DNA of 52,263 nt from a virus. The notes under the pieces were generated by a model that saw nothing but the letters and a program-made list of their open reading frames with translations, was not told the DNA's origin and did not search any database. Made by a program: the position numbers and the translations under genes. The number at the start of each line of letters is the position of its first letter. The stretch's first letter is position 1. The stretch lies in IMG/VR virus record IMGVR_UViG_3300027712_000046, positions 1 through 52,263 of that record; one strand, written 5' to 3'. Positions 15,061 to 24,324 of the stretch are shown here, piece after piece.

Positions 15061-16505
15061 TGATAAAGATGCACTACGATACAAAAGCTAGAAAGGGTCA
15101 GATAATATGCGATCCTGCTCAATTGTCGTTAGTGCGTGGAAAATTCAGCGTAAAAAATGAGAACGCTAAGTTTGCTAAAAAATTCAATCGAAAAATACCA
15201 GATAGAAAACACGCTATCGACAATGTTGGGCGATTTGATTTTGGATTGTATAAGGAAATATTACAATTCCTGATAGACAATCAATTTATCAATATCGAAT
15301 ATACTCCAGAGTTCACCGACGCATTGCGATGTGGTATAAGCGTAGATACTGTTTATGATGGCTTTAAATACCCCCACAGGGACTTTCAATTGGAAATGGT
15401 AACACTAGCCTTAAAATACGGCAGAGGCACTTTAAAGAGCGCAACAGGATCGGGAAAAAGCTTTTGTATCGCATCCATCATCGAGAACTTTTGGAGAAAC
15501 AGAACCAACAAGACATTCAAGTGTTTTATTTCAGTTCCCGGAACAAGTTTGGTCAGTCAGTTACAAAACGATTTCGCAGAATATGGAGTTGCTTTTTCTT
15601 ATTCGGGATGGACTGGAAAAGATGAATTGCAAAATACCGAGGTTGTAATTTGTAATAACCAAAATCTAGCATCTAAATTCGATGACAATAAATGGATTTT
15701 GGATGTTGATTTGCTTATTGTCGATGAGTGTCATGGAGTCAAGACAGGTTCCGAATTGACAAAAATAATTTCAAAAATCAAGACACCGAATAAATTCGGG
15801 TTAACAGGAACATTTCCAAGAGATCAATTTGATACATGGAAAATTATTGGAACATTTGGACCTGTGTTGTATGTAAAAACAAGCAAGGAATTGAGAGACG
15901 AAAATGTCTTAACCGATGTAGCCGTTAAGATGATCAGGTTTAAACATCCAAAAAAATCGATCCCGAAAAGGATCAAACGAACGGACAAGTCGCCAACAGA
16001 AGATTATTTGGCTGAATTGTCCTACATTTACAACAACGAATCCAGAAACAATTTTATAAAGAAGATCGTTTCGAAATTACCGAACAATACGCTAGTTTTA
16101 GTCAACCATTTAGAACACGCTGAATTGTTGAATATTTTACTTTCTACAATCACCGACAAAAAAACATTTTTGATCAAAGGAGATGTGGAAGTATCAGATA
16201 GAAATTGCGTTATTCAAGAGCTTGAGACAAACAGTAATATTGTATGTGTGGCTATGAGCAGCATATTTGCAACTGGTATCAATATTAAAAATCTCCACAA
16301 CATCGTGTTCGCATCTGGAGGAAAAAGCTTTATCCGAATAATTCAAGGTATTGGTCGAGGTCTTCGTTTGCACAATAGTAAACAAAAATTAGCAGTCATT
16401 GACCTTTCAGATAATATCCATTATTCAATGGATCATGCTGAATTGAGAAAACAATATTATGAGGACGAACAGTTACCTTGGAAAGAAATAGAAATAATTT
16501 TATGA
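15060..16505 (+). CDS. uvsW: UvsW-like superfamily 2 helicase
   Basis: A 481-residue SF2 helicase (T4 UvsW about 500). It has a Q-like region YPHRDFQLEMVTLALKYGRG, Walker A SATGSGKS (residues ~127-134), LLIVDECHGVK (DECH box), FGLTGTFPRD (motif III), and a second RecA domain with NTLVLVNHLEHAELL and IIQGIGRGLR (motif VI). UvsW unwinds R-loops and branched DNA and ends origin-dependent replication. The N-terminal ~90 residues match the UvsW DNA-binding region in place. Start and stop overlap uvsY (TGATG) and gene 55 (ATGA). Confidence 0.9.
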   Translation: MIKMHYDTKARKGQIICDPAQLSLVRGKFSVKNENAKFAKKFNRKIPDRKHAIDNVGRFDFGLYKEILQFLIDNQFINIEYTPEFTDALRCGISVDTVYDGFKYPHRDFQLEMVTLALKYGRGTLKSATGSGKSFCIASIIENFWRNRTNKTFKCFISVPGTSLVSQLQNDFAEYGVAFSYSGWTGKDELQNTEVVICNNQNLASKFDDNKWILDVDLLIVDECHGVKTGSELTKIISKIKTPNKFGLTGTFPRDQFDTWKIIGTFGPVLYVKTSKELRDENVLTDVAVKMIRFKHPKKSIPKRIKRTDKSPTEDYLAELSYIYNNESRNNFIKKIVSKLPNNTLVLVNHLEHAELLNILLSTITDKKTFLIKGDVEVSDRNCVIQELETNSNIVCVAMSSIFATGINIKNLHNIVFASGGKSFIRIIQGIGRGLRLHNSKQKLAVIDLSDNIHYSMDHAELRKQYYEDEQLPWKEIEIIL

Positions 16506-17011
16506 AACAAATTGAAACAGTAGATATCCCACTAGATGAAGCCATAATTATCAAGACCGAACCAAAGATTCCTAAAAAGTCATACACGAATGAGTTCATG
16601 GCAGAAATTGAAAAGTATTACGCTACCGATAAGATGACCAATGAATTAGCCAGCCATATTGTTAAAATTGCAGAAGGTCTTAGTTATAATTGGAGGTTTA
16701 TTAATTATACAAATTCTTGGAAAGAAGAAATGGTAGGAGACGCTATCATCAAGATGTATTCGGCATTGGAAGGTAAGAAATATGATGTTACGATTGGATT
16801 CAATCCATTCAGTTATTTCAATCAAATAGCGTGGAATGCATTTACAAATCGAATTAAGAAGGAAAACCGCCAGCATGAAGCATTGCAAGAATACAAGCAA
16901 ATAGTTTATGAGCAAACTATGAATGATTCAGATGCTCATGTTTATGTAAAGCCAAATGGATTCTCGACAGATGATGATGATTCTTGCGATTGTTCATCAT
17001 ATAGCGATTGA
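16502..17011 (+). CDS. 55: Late-transcription sigma factor gp55
   Basis: The protein (169 residues) has YNWRFINYTNSWKEEMVGDA and IGFNPFSYFNQIAWNAFTNRIKKENRQ, the core of T4-type gp55 and of sigma70 region 2 (FSYF..IAW..F..RIKKE). gp55 directs host RNA polymerase to TATAAATA-like late promoters, and TAAATA boxes are found here before many late genes. Unlike T4 gp55, the end is Asp/Ser/Cys-rich (STDDDDSCDCSSYSD) with no obvious hydrophobic clamp-binding tail. Start at 16502 overlaps uvsW by 4 nt; a start at 16478 is open but less likely. Confidence 0.88.
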   Translation: MKQIETVDIPLDEAIIIKTEPKIPKKSYTNEFMAEIEKYYATDKMTNELASHIVKIAEGLSYNWRFINYTNSWKEEMVGDAIIKMYSALEGKKYDVTIGFNPFSYFNQIAWNAFTNRIKKENRQHEALQEYKQIVYEQTMNDSDAHVYVKPNGFSTDDDDSCDCSSYSD

Positions 17012-17041
17012 CAAATGAATGCATTATGATTTAATATTGCA
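17008..17041 (+). promoter_or_regulatory. Early-type leaderless promoter of genes 47-46
   Basis: TTGACA (17008-17013), 16 nt, TTTAAT (17030-17035), 6 nt, ATG at 17042. The box overlaps the stop codon of gene 55. Confidence 0.7.
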
Positions 17042-18064
17042 ATGATTAAAAAAACCAAAGTCGCTATCTTTACCGACTTGCATTTGGGAATTTATGGTAA
17101 TTCCGAAAAATGGCATGAGACGGCATTGAATTGGGCCGACTGGATTGTCTCTGATTTGACCACTAAAAAAATCAGAGACATTTTCTTTTTGGGTGACTTC
17201 TTTGACAACCGAAGTGAAATTAATGTTCAGACTATTCACGTAGCGGCTCAAATTATTGAGAAATTTAAAAGCTTCAATATGTTTATGATTGTGGGCAATC
17301 ATGATGCATATTATAAAAATCGAAGCGATATTCATAGCCTTGGAATGGTCAGAGGTCATGAAAATATCACACTTGTTGATAAAAACTTGGAATTTACAGC
17401 ATTTGACAAGCACTTTTTGTTGGTTCCTTGGAATAATGATATTCCAGATTCCAAATTTGATTATGTGTTTGGACATTTTGAAATTCAAACATTCAAAATG
17501 AATAATTATACGGTTTGCACACACGGTCTTACTCCGATGGATCTATTCAAAACCAAAGCGACTTCTATTTTCAGCGGTCATTTCCACAATAGAAACAGCA
17601 AAAAGTATAAAGAAGGCTCAATTCACTACGTTGGAAGTTGTTTCCCAATGGACTTTTCCGATGTTGGCAACATAAAAGGCTATCATTTGCTTGATGTTGA
17701 AGATGGATCGATTGAGTTTGTTGAAAATACTGTGTCGCCAATATTCACGAAGTTGTTTTTAAGCACGTTGAAAACTATCAACAAAGATACAGTAACGAAT
17801 AACATAGTCAAATTGGTCGTTGATATCGATATTGATGAGAAGAAGCTTGAAAAGCTGGAAGCAGCATTGGGTAAGCTTGGTCCTTGGCAATTTACAGTCG
17901 ATCACAATACAGTCACAGCGACATTAGAAGATGTTGAAAACATTGATTCCATTGACATCAAGGTAATGTTTGATGAATTCTACGAGCAATTAGGATTGAA
18001 AGATGATCAACTCGAACGAGTCAAAAACATAAATAGTGAACTTTTTGAAAAGAATAAGCAATAA
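17042..18064 (+). CDS. 47: Recombination nuclease subunit gp47 (SbcD/Mre11-like)
   Basis: A 340-residue metallophosphoesterase with all expected motifs: IFTDLHLGIYGN, FFLGDFFDNRSE, MIVGNHDAYY, YVFGHFE and IFSGHFHNRN, the two-metal site of Mre11/SbcD/gp47. With gp46 it resects DNA ends for recombination-dependent replication. T4 gp47 is 339 residues. It overlaps gene 46 by one base (TAATG). Confidence 0.95.
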   Translation: MIKKTKVAIFTDLHLGIYGNSEKWHETALNWADWIVSDLTTKKIRDIFFLGDFFDNRSEINVQTIHVAAQIIEKFKSFNMFMIVGNHDAYYKNRSDIHSLGMVRGHENITLVDKNLEFTAFDKHFLLVPWNNDIPDSKFDYVFGHFEIQTFKMNNYTVCTHGLTPMDLFKTKATSIFSGHFHNRNSKKYKEGSIHYVGSCFPMDFSDVGNIKGYHLLDVEDGSIEFVENTVSPIFTKLFLSTLKTINKDTVTNNIVKLVVDIDIDEKKLEKLEAALGKLGPWQFTVDHNTVTATLEDVENIDSIDIKVMFDEFYEQLGLKDDQLERVKNINSELFEKNKQ

Positions 18065-19863
18065 TGAAAAAAATCAAATACAAACGCCTTACCGTTCAAA
18101 ATTTCCTAAGCATAGGAAATGATGCTATCGAAGTTAATTTCCACAAGGGATTGAATTTGATAACAGGAACAAACATCGACAATCCAGACCGTAAAAATGC
18201 AGTTGGGAAAAGCGCGTTGATGTCTGCTTATTTCTTCGCTCTTTTCGGAGAGACAATCGGAAAAATTAAAAGCGAATTCATTGTCAATAATGTAACCAAA
18301 GGTAAAGGCAAAATCGAACTGCTGTTTGACGTAGAAACGACCACAGGCGTTCAGAGTTACAAAATCGTTAGACAGGTCAAGCCAAGTAAAGTCGAGCTTT
18401 GGAGAGGCGATGAGGACATTACCAGAGACAGTATCGCAAATACCAACAAATACATTTGCGATCTTCTAAGCACAAATTCAACGATTCATAAAAGTTGTGA
18501 TATTATGACATTGACCGATACAACATCGTTCATGTCCAAAACATCAGCTGATAAAAGAAAGTTTATTGAGGATATTTTCGGAATTGAAATTTTCGGAATG
18601 ATGTTGAAGGATTTGAAAAAGCTAATTTCTGAAAACAAAAACGAACTGAATGTATCAGTAGCGGTTTTGGAAGAAGTGAAAACATCCATAAATGCATACG
18701 AGTCGCAGATGGAAGAAATCGAAAAGCAAAAATCCGAACGTGAAGAGATTTTCAATCTCCGAAAGAATGAGATTTTGAATAAGATTGGCAAGACGCAGAG
18801 TATGTTGGATGAATTACCAGCAGACTTGGATATTGATGCATTGATAGATGAAGAAAACAAAACGATGAAAGGAATTTCATTGATTGATGGCAAGATAATA
18901 ACTTTGTTAACTCAAATATCTGATAAAAACAAGGACATTGGATATGCTCGAAATGAAATCCGAAAAATGTCAAATGTGGATGAAGGTGTGCAATGCGAAC
19001 GCTGTTTGCAGAATATTGAGCATGATCACGTAGCTCTTTTGGAGTCGTTGGTCGCGAAATACAATCTCGATATTGAGACATATTCAAATGAAGTGGCCGA
19101 ACTGCAACAAACTTTAAGTGATTGGAGAGACAAAAAGACGAAATTACAAGCTAATTTAGGTTTGATTTTTTCTAAAAAAACCCAAGACAAGGAAAACAAG
19201 CAAAAGAGAACCTATCTGTCTGAGAGATTGACAGAATACAATGATTCATTGGATAATTTGAAAATGGATGCTGAAAACACTACATTTTCAACCGAAACGT
19301 TTGCAGAAAACATAAAAAATGCAGTAGGTAAGAAGGAAAACTTAGATACTGACGTAGCACTGCACAAGCAGAAAGAAGCTGATTACGACATTTGCAAATT
19401 TGTATTGGGAGAAGAAGGTGTTAAAAGCTTTGTCATTAAGAAATTGCTGGATATGTTGAATGGCACGATTGCGAAATATCTCAAGGATCTTGGAATGCCG
19501 ATCAAATGTAAATTTGATGAGTATTTTGATGAAGAGATTTTAACTGGAAAGAATAAAAAGTTCTCATACAGCAATTTGTCAGGCGCTGAAAGACGAAGCG
19601 TTGACATTGCATGTGTTTTGAGCTTCTCGGATATGCGCAGAAAGATCAACGGCGTTTCTTCAAATGTTGAATTTTATGATGAAATTTTCGACGGTGCATT
19701 TGACGAAAGAGGATTAGATTTGTTGATCAATGTATTGAAAGATCGAATTGTAAAAAACAACATGAGCGTGTATGCAATTTCCCATAGGAAAGAGACTATG
19801 AAGCATATCGACGGTGAAATTGTCAATCTGGAAAAGGAGAATGATATAACTCGACGGGTTTAA
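18064..19863 (+). CDS. 46: Recombination nuclease subunit gp46 (SbcC/Rad50-like ATPase)
   Basis: The 599-residue protein has YKRLTVQNFLSIGNDAIEVN, Walker A NAVGKSALMSAYFF (GKS at 48-50), a long coiled coil broken by the zinc hook CERC (Cys 311 and 314), the ABC signature FSYSNLSGAERRSVDIACVL, and Walker B VEFYDEIFDGAFDERG. All features of Rad50/SbcC/gp46 are present; T4 gp46 is 560 residues. It tethers and opens DNA for gp47. There is no Shine-Dalgarno sequence before the start. Confidence 0.95.
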   Translation: MKKIKYKRLTVQNFLSIGNDAIEVNFHKGLNLITGTNIDNPDRKNAVGKSALMSAYFFALFGETIGKIKSEFIVNNVTKGKGKIELLFDVETTTGVQSYKIVRQVKPSKVELWRGDEDITRDSIANTNKYICDLLSTNSTIHKSCDIMTLTDTTSFMSKTSADKRKFIEDIFGIEIFGMMLKDLKKLISENKNELNVSVAVLEEVKTSINAYESQMEEIEKQKSEREEIFNLRKNEILNKIGKTQSMLDELPADLDIDALIDEENKTMKGISLIDGKIITLLTQISDKNKDIGYARNEIRKMSNVDEGVQCERCLQNIEHDHVALLESLVAKYNLDIETYSNEVAELQQTLSDWRDKKTKLQANLGLIFSKKTQDKENKQKRTYLSERLTEYNDSLDNLKMDAENTTFSTETFAENIKNAVGKKENLDTDVALHKQKEADYDICKFVLGEEGVKSFVIKKLLDMLNGTIAKYLKDLGMPIKCKFDEYFDEEILTGKNKKFSYSNLSGAERRSVDIACVLSFSDMRRKINGVSSNVEFYDEIFDGAFDERGLDLLINVLKDRIVKNNMSVYAISHRKETMKHIDGEIVNLEKENDITRRV

Positions 19864-19866
19864 TGC

Positions 19867-19898
19867 TTGACATTCCTATTTGATAAAATAACTATCGT
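19867..19898 (+). promoter_or_regulatory. Early-type leaderless promoter
   Basis: TTGACA (19867-19872), 16 nt, TAACTA (19889-19894), 4 nt, ATG at 19899 (26 nt after the -35 box). Confidence 0.55.
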
Positions 19899-21110
19899 AT
19901 GTTTGTAAATCCATTTCCTTCTCCGTTCCCGACAGCATTTCCGGGAATTCAATTCGCGTCTAATCCTAAGCCAACAGGTAAAAATGAAAAAGATCCAAAT
20001 CAACCAAAACGTTATGTTAATTTCATGGCTGATAGAGGTGGTTGTGGTATGTGGAGAATTGGATGGCCTGAATACATCATCAACATGACAGGCAAGGGAG
20101 ATTCCTTATCAACTACCAAAATGATTCTTGAAAAGGAATGGTATAGGGATATTGCCACTATCAAACTCCAGCGACAGGCGAGTGGTCCACAAAAGGAATT
20201 CATGCAATATCTGAAGTCTATTCAATCAGAAATGGGATTCAAATTAATTTATGAAGTGGATGATGTTGTGTTTAGAGAAGATATTCCTGATTACAACAAT
20301 AATAAAAAAGCGTTTGATAACGATGAAATTAGACAGAATTGTATCGACATGATCAATATGGTTGATGAGGTCACAGTAACATGTGATTTTATGAAGACGC
20401 TTTATCAAGAGCGCACAGGGAAAAAAGAAATTACTGTCATTCCTAACTTTGCTCCTTATTGGTGGATTGGGCATCAATATGATTACAAGAGAATTATTAA
20501 TACATTTGAAAAGAACAAGAAAAAACCGCGTATTGTTTACGCAGGTTCAGCTGCTCATTTCGATATTGGCAACAATACCAAGCAGCAAGACGACTTTACT
20601 CATGTGATCAAATTCATCATTGATAATATTGACAAGTATCAATTCATTTTTATGGGTGCTGTGCCACCTCCTCTCGTTCAGTATGCATTTAGCAAGAAAA
20701 TTGAAGTGTATTCTTGGAAGAACCTTTTGGAATATCCAAACTTCCTTAATAGTTTGGATGCTCAATTGTTCTTGGCTCCGCTTCAAGATAATAACTTCAA
20801 TAGAAGCAAGTCTGATATCAAATATATCGAAGCTGCTTGTCTTGGAATTCCTTGTTTGTGTCAAGATATGGTGACGTATCAAAATGCGTTGCCAAATCTT
20901 AAGTTTACCGATGGTGATGATCTTGCTAATAAGGTCGATGAGCTTCTAAATTGGAAAAACCGTTCAAAGTATTTCCAATTGATTCCTCAATTGAGAGAAA
21001 TTGCATCTCATAGATTCCTAGAATTGGATGACAATATTGGATGCCACCTTGAAGCTTTGGATACGCCGTATGGAGATCCTTCAAGACAATTGCTCAAAAA
21101 GTGGAACTGA
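19899..21110 (+). CDS. Glycosyltransferase (GT4-like) within the replication cluster
   Basis: A 403-residue protein with GT-B character. The first domain has GGCGMWRIGWPEYIINMTGK and FKLIYEVDDVVFREDIPDYN, then VDEVTVTCDFMKTLYQERTG and ITVIPNFAPYWW. The second has PRIVYAGSAAHFD, YQFIFMGAVPPPL, and SKSDIKYIEAACLGIPCLCQ, the nucleotide-sugar end of GT4 enzymes (E..A.G.P). It stands between gene 46 and the DNA polymerase with its own early-type promoter, away from the glycan operon. Possible targets are phage DNA, a host molecule or a virion protein; the sequence does not decide. Confidence 0.7.
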   Translation: MFVNPFPSPFPTAFPGIQFASNPKPTGKNEKDPNQPKRYVNFMADRGGCGMWRIGWPEYIINMTGKGDSLSTTKMILEKEWYRDIATIKLQRQASGPQKEFMQYLKSIQSEMGFKLIYEVDDVVFREDIPDYNNNKKAFDNDEIRQNCIDMINMVDEVTVTCDFMKTLYQERTGKKEITVIPNFAPYWWIGHQYDYKRIINTFEKNKKKPRIVYAGSAAHFDIGNNTKQQDDFTHVIKFIIDNIDKYQFIFMGAVPPPLVQYAFSKKIEVYSWKNLLEYPNFLNSLDAQLFLAPLQDNNFNRSKSDIKYIEAACLGIPCLCQDMVTYQNALPNLKFTDGDDLANKVDELLNWKNRSKYFQLIPQLREIASHRFLELDDNIGCHLEALDTPYGDPSRQLLKKWN

Positions 21111-21112
21111 GA

Positions 21113-21394
21113 TCAACCTCTAAATTCCTGATAAGGATATAGAGGTTCTCTCAAATGCTTCAACATATTTTCAAGCTTTTTCAATGCATTCATATCGCGA
21201 GGATTGTTGAAAAATTCAGTTTTTGTCATTTTGTAGTAATTTATCAATCCTTCAATTTTATGTTCAAGAGCGTGACAAACTTCATTAGCTTGAGCCTTAA
21301 CACGTTCTATTTGAGGATCTACGTTGGAGTATGATGATTTAAAATCTAAATTTTCATAAATATTGCCAATTGCGAGACTATCTTGCTTATCCAT
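21113..21394 (-). CDS. Small late hypothetical protein (93 aa)
   Basis: Starting at 21394 (MDKQDSLAIGNIYENLDFKS), mostly helical (RVKAQANEVCHALEHKIEGL, NALKKLENMLKHLREPL). No family recognised. It is an isolated minus-strand gene inside the early block and carries a late-type promoter, so it is likely expressed with virion genes. The upstream reading frame to 21454 runs over the polymerase promoter and is not used here. Confidence 0.6.
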   Translation of the reverse strand: MDKQDSLAIGNIYENLDFKSSYSNVDPQIERVKAQANEVCHALEHKIEGLINYYKMTKTEFFNNPRDMNALKKLENMLKHLREPLYPYQEFRG

Positions 21395-21406
21395 TTGAAT
21401 ATTTAG
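21395..21406 (-). promoter_or_regulatory. Late-type promoter
   Basis: Minus strand CTAAATAT (21406-21399), TCAA, ATG at 21394. Confidence 0.65.
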
Positions 21407-21427
21407 CAAATACATTTTTAAAAATGC

Positions 21428-21460
21428 CACGATTTGGGATTGACAGATTCCCAAATCGTG
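21428..21460. promoter_or_regulatory. Perfect 12-bp inverted repeat at the DNA polymerase promoter
   Basis: CACGATTTGGGA (21428-21439) and TCCCAAATCGTG (21449-21460) are exact complements. The 9-bp spacer holds the TTGACA -35 box (21440-21445). It can act as a DNA operator for a dimeric repressor, or as an RNA hairpin if transcripts from upstream read through. Confidence 0.75.
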
Positions 21461-21475
21461 CTATCGTTGGTTGAA
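21440..21475 (+). promoter_or_regulatory. Early-type promoter of gene 43
   Basis: TTGACA (21440-21445), 16 nt, TATCGT (21462-21467), 8 nt, ATG at 21476. Confidence 0.6.
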
Positions 21476-24058
21476 ATGTATCGAAATTGCGTCTACAACA
21501 ACCGAGAAAAGTGCATTCATCTGTTCACATGGGACGCCGATGGCAATCGTGTGCGACACGATTTGGATTTCAATCCGTATTTGTTGGTAGAAGACAAATA
21601 CGGAGCAGAAGAAAGCATTTTCAAAACAAAACTCCGCAAGAGAGAGTTTCCAACGGACTTTGATCGTAAGAAATTTGTCAAAGAATCCAAACTGAAAAGA
21701 TTGTTTGAAAACATTCCTCCAGCGCAACAATTTCTTGTTGACAACTACTGGACCCAAAACACCGATGATGATTTCAGTAAATTTGCCTTGAAAGTGATGT
21801 TTATAGACATCGAGACTTTCAGCAATAAAGGGAAGTTTCCCGATATTAAAAATCCAGAGGATACGATCAATTTGATCAGTTGTTACGATACGATCAAGAA
21901 TCGTTATGTGACATTCGGATTGCGCCCATTTGATACAAAGCACATCAAAGACAAGAAGGTGAAATACATTCATTGCAAATCCGAAGAAGAATTGTTGAAA
22001 ACTTTTGTCAAATTTTGGGAAATGGATTATCCAGATGTTGTATCTGGATGGAATTCAAGCGGATTTGACATTCCGTATATTGTAAATCGAATCGCGGCTG
22101 TTTTGAACGAGGATTGGCAAAAGAGATTGTCGCCAATTGGCCGAATATATGAAAAGGTCAAAAAGAATGTAAAGTTTGGAGAACCTCCATTTGAACTTAT
22201 TATCGAAGGTGTTGCATCTGTCGATTACATGGTTATGTATCAGAAGTTCAAACTTGACAAACAGGAGAGTTACAAACTGGATTACATTGCAGAAGTTGAA
22301 CTTGGAGAGCAGAAGTTGGAATATGAGGGTCAACTTTGGGAACTTGCTGTTAAAGATTGGAAAACCTTCGTTGATTACAACATCAAAGACGTAGAACTTC
22401 TTGTGAAGCTGGATGACAAGCTTCGTTACATGAAAACGTTGCGATTCCTTGCCAATATTGGATTGACAAACATAGACAAGGCGATTTCGACATTGCCAAT
22501 TATGAATGGCGCATTGGCTGTTCAAGCTAGAAAGCGCGATCAGCGTATTCCAACATTCATAAGACCTTTGAAAACTGGAAAAAATCCGGGAGCTTATGTC
22601 AAAGATCCTGTTGTAGGACTTAGTGAAAACTTAGTCATCTTTGACGCCAACTCGCTGTATCCAAGTGTTATGATTTCTTTGAATTTGTCTCCAGAAACCA
22701 AGATTGGCAGATACGAAGAGCTTGATGATGTTGTCAACATTTATCATGTGAACGGTAAGATGTATTCTCTTCAAAAGGATAAGTTTGAACAGTATGCAAT
22801 TGCTGAACAGTTGTGTATGACAAAGGCAAACTTCTTGTTTTCTCAAAAGCGCAAGGGTATTGTTCCTGAATATTTGGATTGGTTGTATGCCGAACGAAAG
22901 AAGATGCAGCAGGCGTTCAAGGATTGTCGTAAAAAACTGGAAGATGATTCTCTTTCAAAAGAAGAAATATTGCAACTGACCGATGACATGAATAGATTTG
23001 ATTCAGTTCAGTATGCATATAAAATCAATCTAAACTCGCTTTATGGATACATGGGGAATGGTTACGCGCCCATGGGCGATGATGACATTGCATCATCAGT
23101 TACATTGACGGGACAATCAGTTATTAAAAAATCCAATGATTTGTTTGTCGATAGCGTTCGAGCAAAGTTTCCAGAAATCTCAGTTGATACTCTCGAAAAA
23201 TCCATCATCTACAATGACACCGACTCAGTTCACGTTTCGTTGAAGTGTGTGCAAAACAAAGGAATTCCATTGTTCAAAGATGGGGAATTGAATTCAGATT
23301 TTTACGATTTCTGCGATTATATTGAAGATTATCTGAATGCTGGTATGACAACATGGGCAGCTTCTGAATTGAGAAGTTCCGATCCTCGATTTGTGTTCAA
23401 GCGAGAAGCCATTTGCGATGCAGGTATATTCCTCAAAAAGAAGTATTACGTCTTGCATCTTGTGGATGATGAAGGTTTCAAAACTTCCAAGTTTAAATAT
23501 CGTGGAGTTTCGGTCGTTAAAACTACAATGCCCAAGAAGCTGAAACCGTATTTGAAGGAAATCATAGAAAACATGATTACTGACAAGAGTAAAGTGTCAG
23601 CAGACGGGCTTTTCAATCAAGCTTATGAGACTTTTAAAACACTAGAAAATGAGAATATTTCACGTATTAGCGGAATCAATACATTTGACAAGTATGCAGA
23701 CAAGTGTGATGGTTTTGGAACGATTGCCAAAGGTATGCAAGAGCATATGAAAGCCGCTTACTTCCACAACACCATCATTGAAAGCATGGGAATTGGTGGT
23801 AAGTATCAAAAGCTTAAACAAGGTGATAAAATCCGTTATATCAATGTTAAAAAACCCAATAAATATGGGGTTGATGTTATCGCATATGGAACTAATTATC
23901 CCGAAGAGTTTAGAAATGAATTTGAAGTAGACTACGAAGTAATGTTTGAAAAGTTGATGTATAAGAATATCAACTTCTTTTACAAAGCGGTAGGATGGTT
24001 CTTGAGAAGACCAACTGAGAATTTGCGTTGTGAACTCCTAGACCTATTATCAGAATAA
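21476..24058 (+). CDS. 43: Family B DNA polymerase gp43
   Basis: The 860-residue replicative polymerase has exonuclease motifs IDIETFSNKGKF (Asp ~111), VSGWNSSGFDIPYIVNR and DYNIKDVELLVKL, then polymerase motif A FDANSLYPSVMI (Asp ~390), motif B KINLNSLYGYMG (Lys ~516) and motif C YNDTDSVHVS (Asp ~581 and ~583). Length is near T4 gp43 (898). I start at MYRNCVYNN, 30 nt after TTGACA; a TTG at 21434 lies inside the promoter. No intein or split is seen. It is followed after 4 nt by a small gene and then by uvsX. Confidence 0.97.
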   Translation: MYRNCVYNNREKCIHLFTWDADGNRVRHDLDFNPYLLVEDKYGAEESIFKTKLRKREFPTDFDRKKFVKESKLKRLFENIPPAQQFLVDNYWTQNTDDDFSKFALKVMFIDIETFSNKGKFPDIKNPEDTINLISCYDTIKNRYVTFGLRPFDTKHIKDKKVKYIHCKSEEELLKTFVKFWEMDYPDVVSGWNSSGFDIPYIVNRIAAVLNEDWQKRLSPIGRIYEKVKKNVKFGEPPFELIIEGVASVDYMVMYQKFKLDKQESYKLDYIAEVELGEQKLEYEGQLWELAVKDWKTFVDYNIKDVELLVKLDDKLRYMKTLRFLANIGLTNIDKAISTLPIMNGALAVQARKRDQRIPTFIRPLKTGKNPGAYVKDPVVGLSENLVIFDANSLYPSVMISLNLSPETKIGRYEELDDVVNIYHVNGKMYSLQKDKFEQYAIAEQLCMTKANFLFSQKRKGIVPEYLDWLYAERKKMQQAFKDCRKKLEDDSLSKEEILQLTDDMNRFDSVQYAYKINLNSLYGYMGNGYAPMGDDDIASSVTLTGQSVIKKSNDLFVDSVRAKFPEISVDTLEKSIIYNDTDSVHVSLKCVQNKGIPLFKDGELNSDFYDFCDYIEDYLNAGMTTWAASELRSSDPRFVFKREAICDAGIFLKKKYYVLHLVDDEGFKTSKFKYRGVSVVKTTMPKKLKPYLKEIIENMITDKSKVSADGLFNQAYETFKTLENENISRISGINTFDKYADKCDGFGTIAKGMQEHMKAAYFHNTIIESMGIGGKYQKLKQGDKIRYINVKKPNKYGVDVIAYGTNYPEEFRNEFEVDYEVMFEKLMYKNINFFYKAVGWFLRRPTENLRCELLDLLSE

Positions 24059-24062
24059 TATT

Positions 24063-24305
24063 ATGACAACTCAAGAGGCTTACAATAAGGGACTGGACGA
24101 TGCAGAAGCTACAATGATTGTAGTTTTGGATCAATTAATTCGCAATCAATATGGAGCTAAATTCAATAATCCAGAGTTGGAAAAGCGTAGAAAAGCTCTG
24201 CGCATTCAATTAAAATGGACGCATGAATTAGCTGGTAAAAAAAGAAGCAACGTTGGCAAATTTGCACTTGAAGAGATTAAAAAATCACTTGATTTATTGA
24301 AATGA
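24063..24305 (+). CDS. Small hypothetical protein (80 aa)
   Basis: A helical, basic protein (NKGLDDAEATMIVVLDQLIR, KFALEEIKKSLDLLK) translated 4 nt after the polymerase stop. No family recognised; its place suggests a replication-linked accessory. Confidence 0.6.
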   Translation: MTTQEAYNKGLDDAEATMIVVLDQLIRNQYGAKFNNPELEKRRKALRIQLKWTHELAGKKRSNVGKFALEEIKKSLDLLK

Positions 24306-24324
24306 TAGTGTAAATTGTATTTGT
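24289..24324 (+). promoter_or_regulatory. Weak early-type promoter before the uvsX pair
   Basis: TTGATT (24289-24294), 16 nt, TAAATT (24311-24316), 8 nt, ATG at 24325. Same spacing as the gene 43 promoter. Confidence 0.4.

Noticed and set aside
21434-21475. Upstream TTG start for DNA polymerase
   Set aside because: It would begin inside the inverted repeat and promoter; the ATG at 21476 fits the promoter spacing and the family N-terminus.
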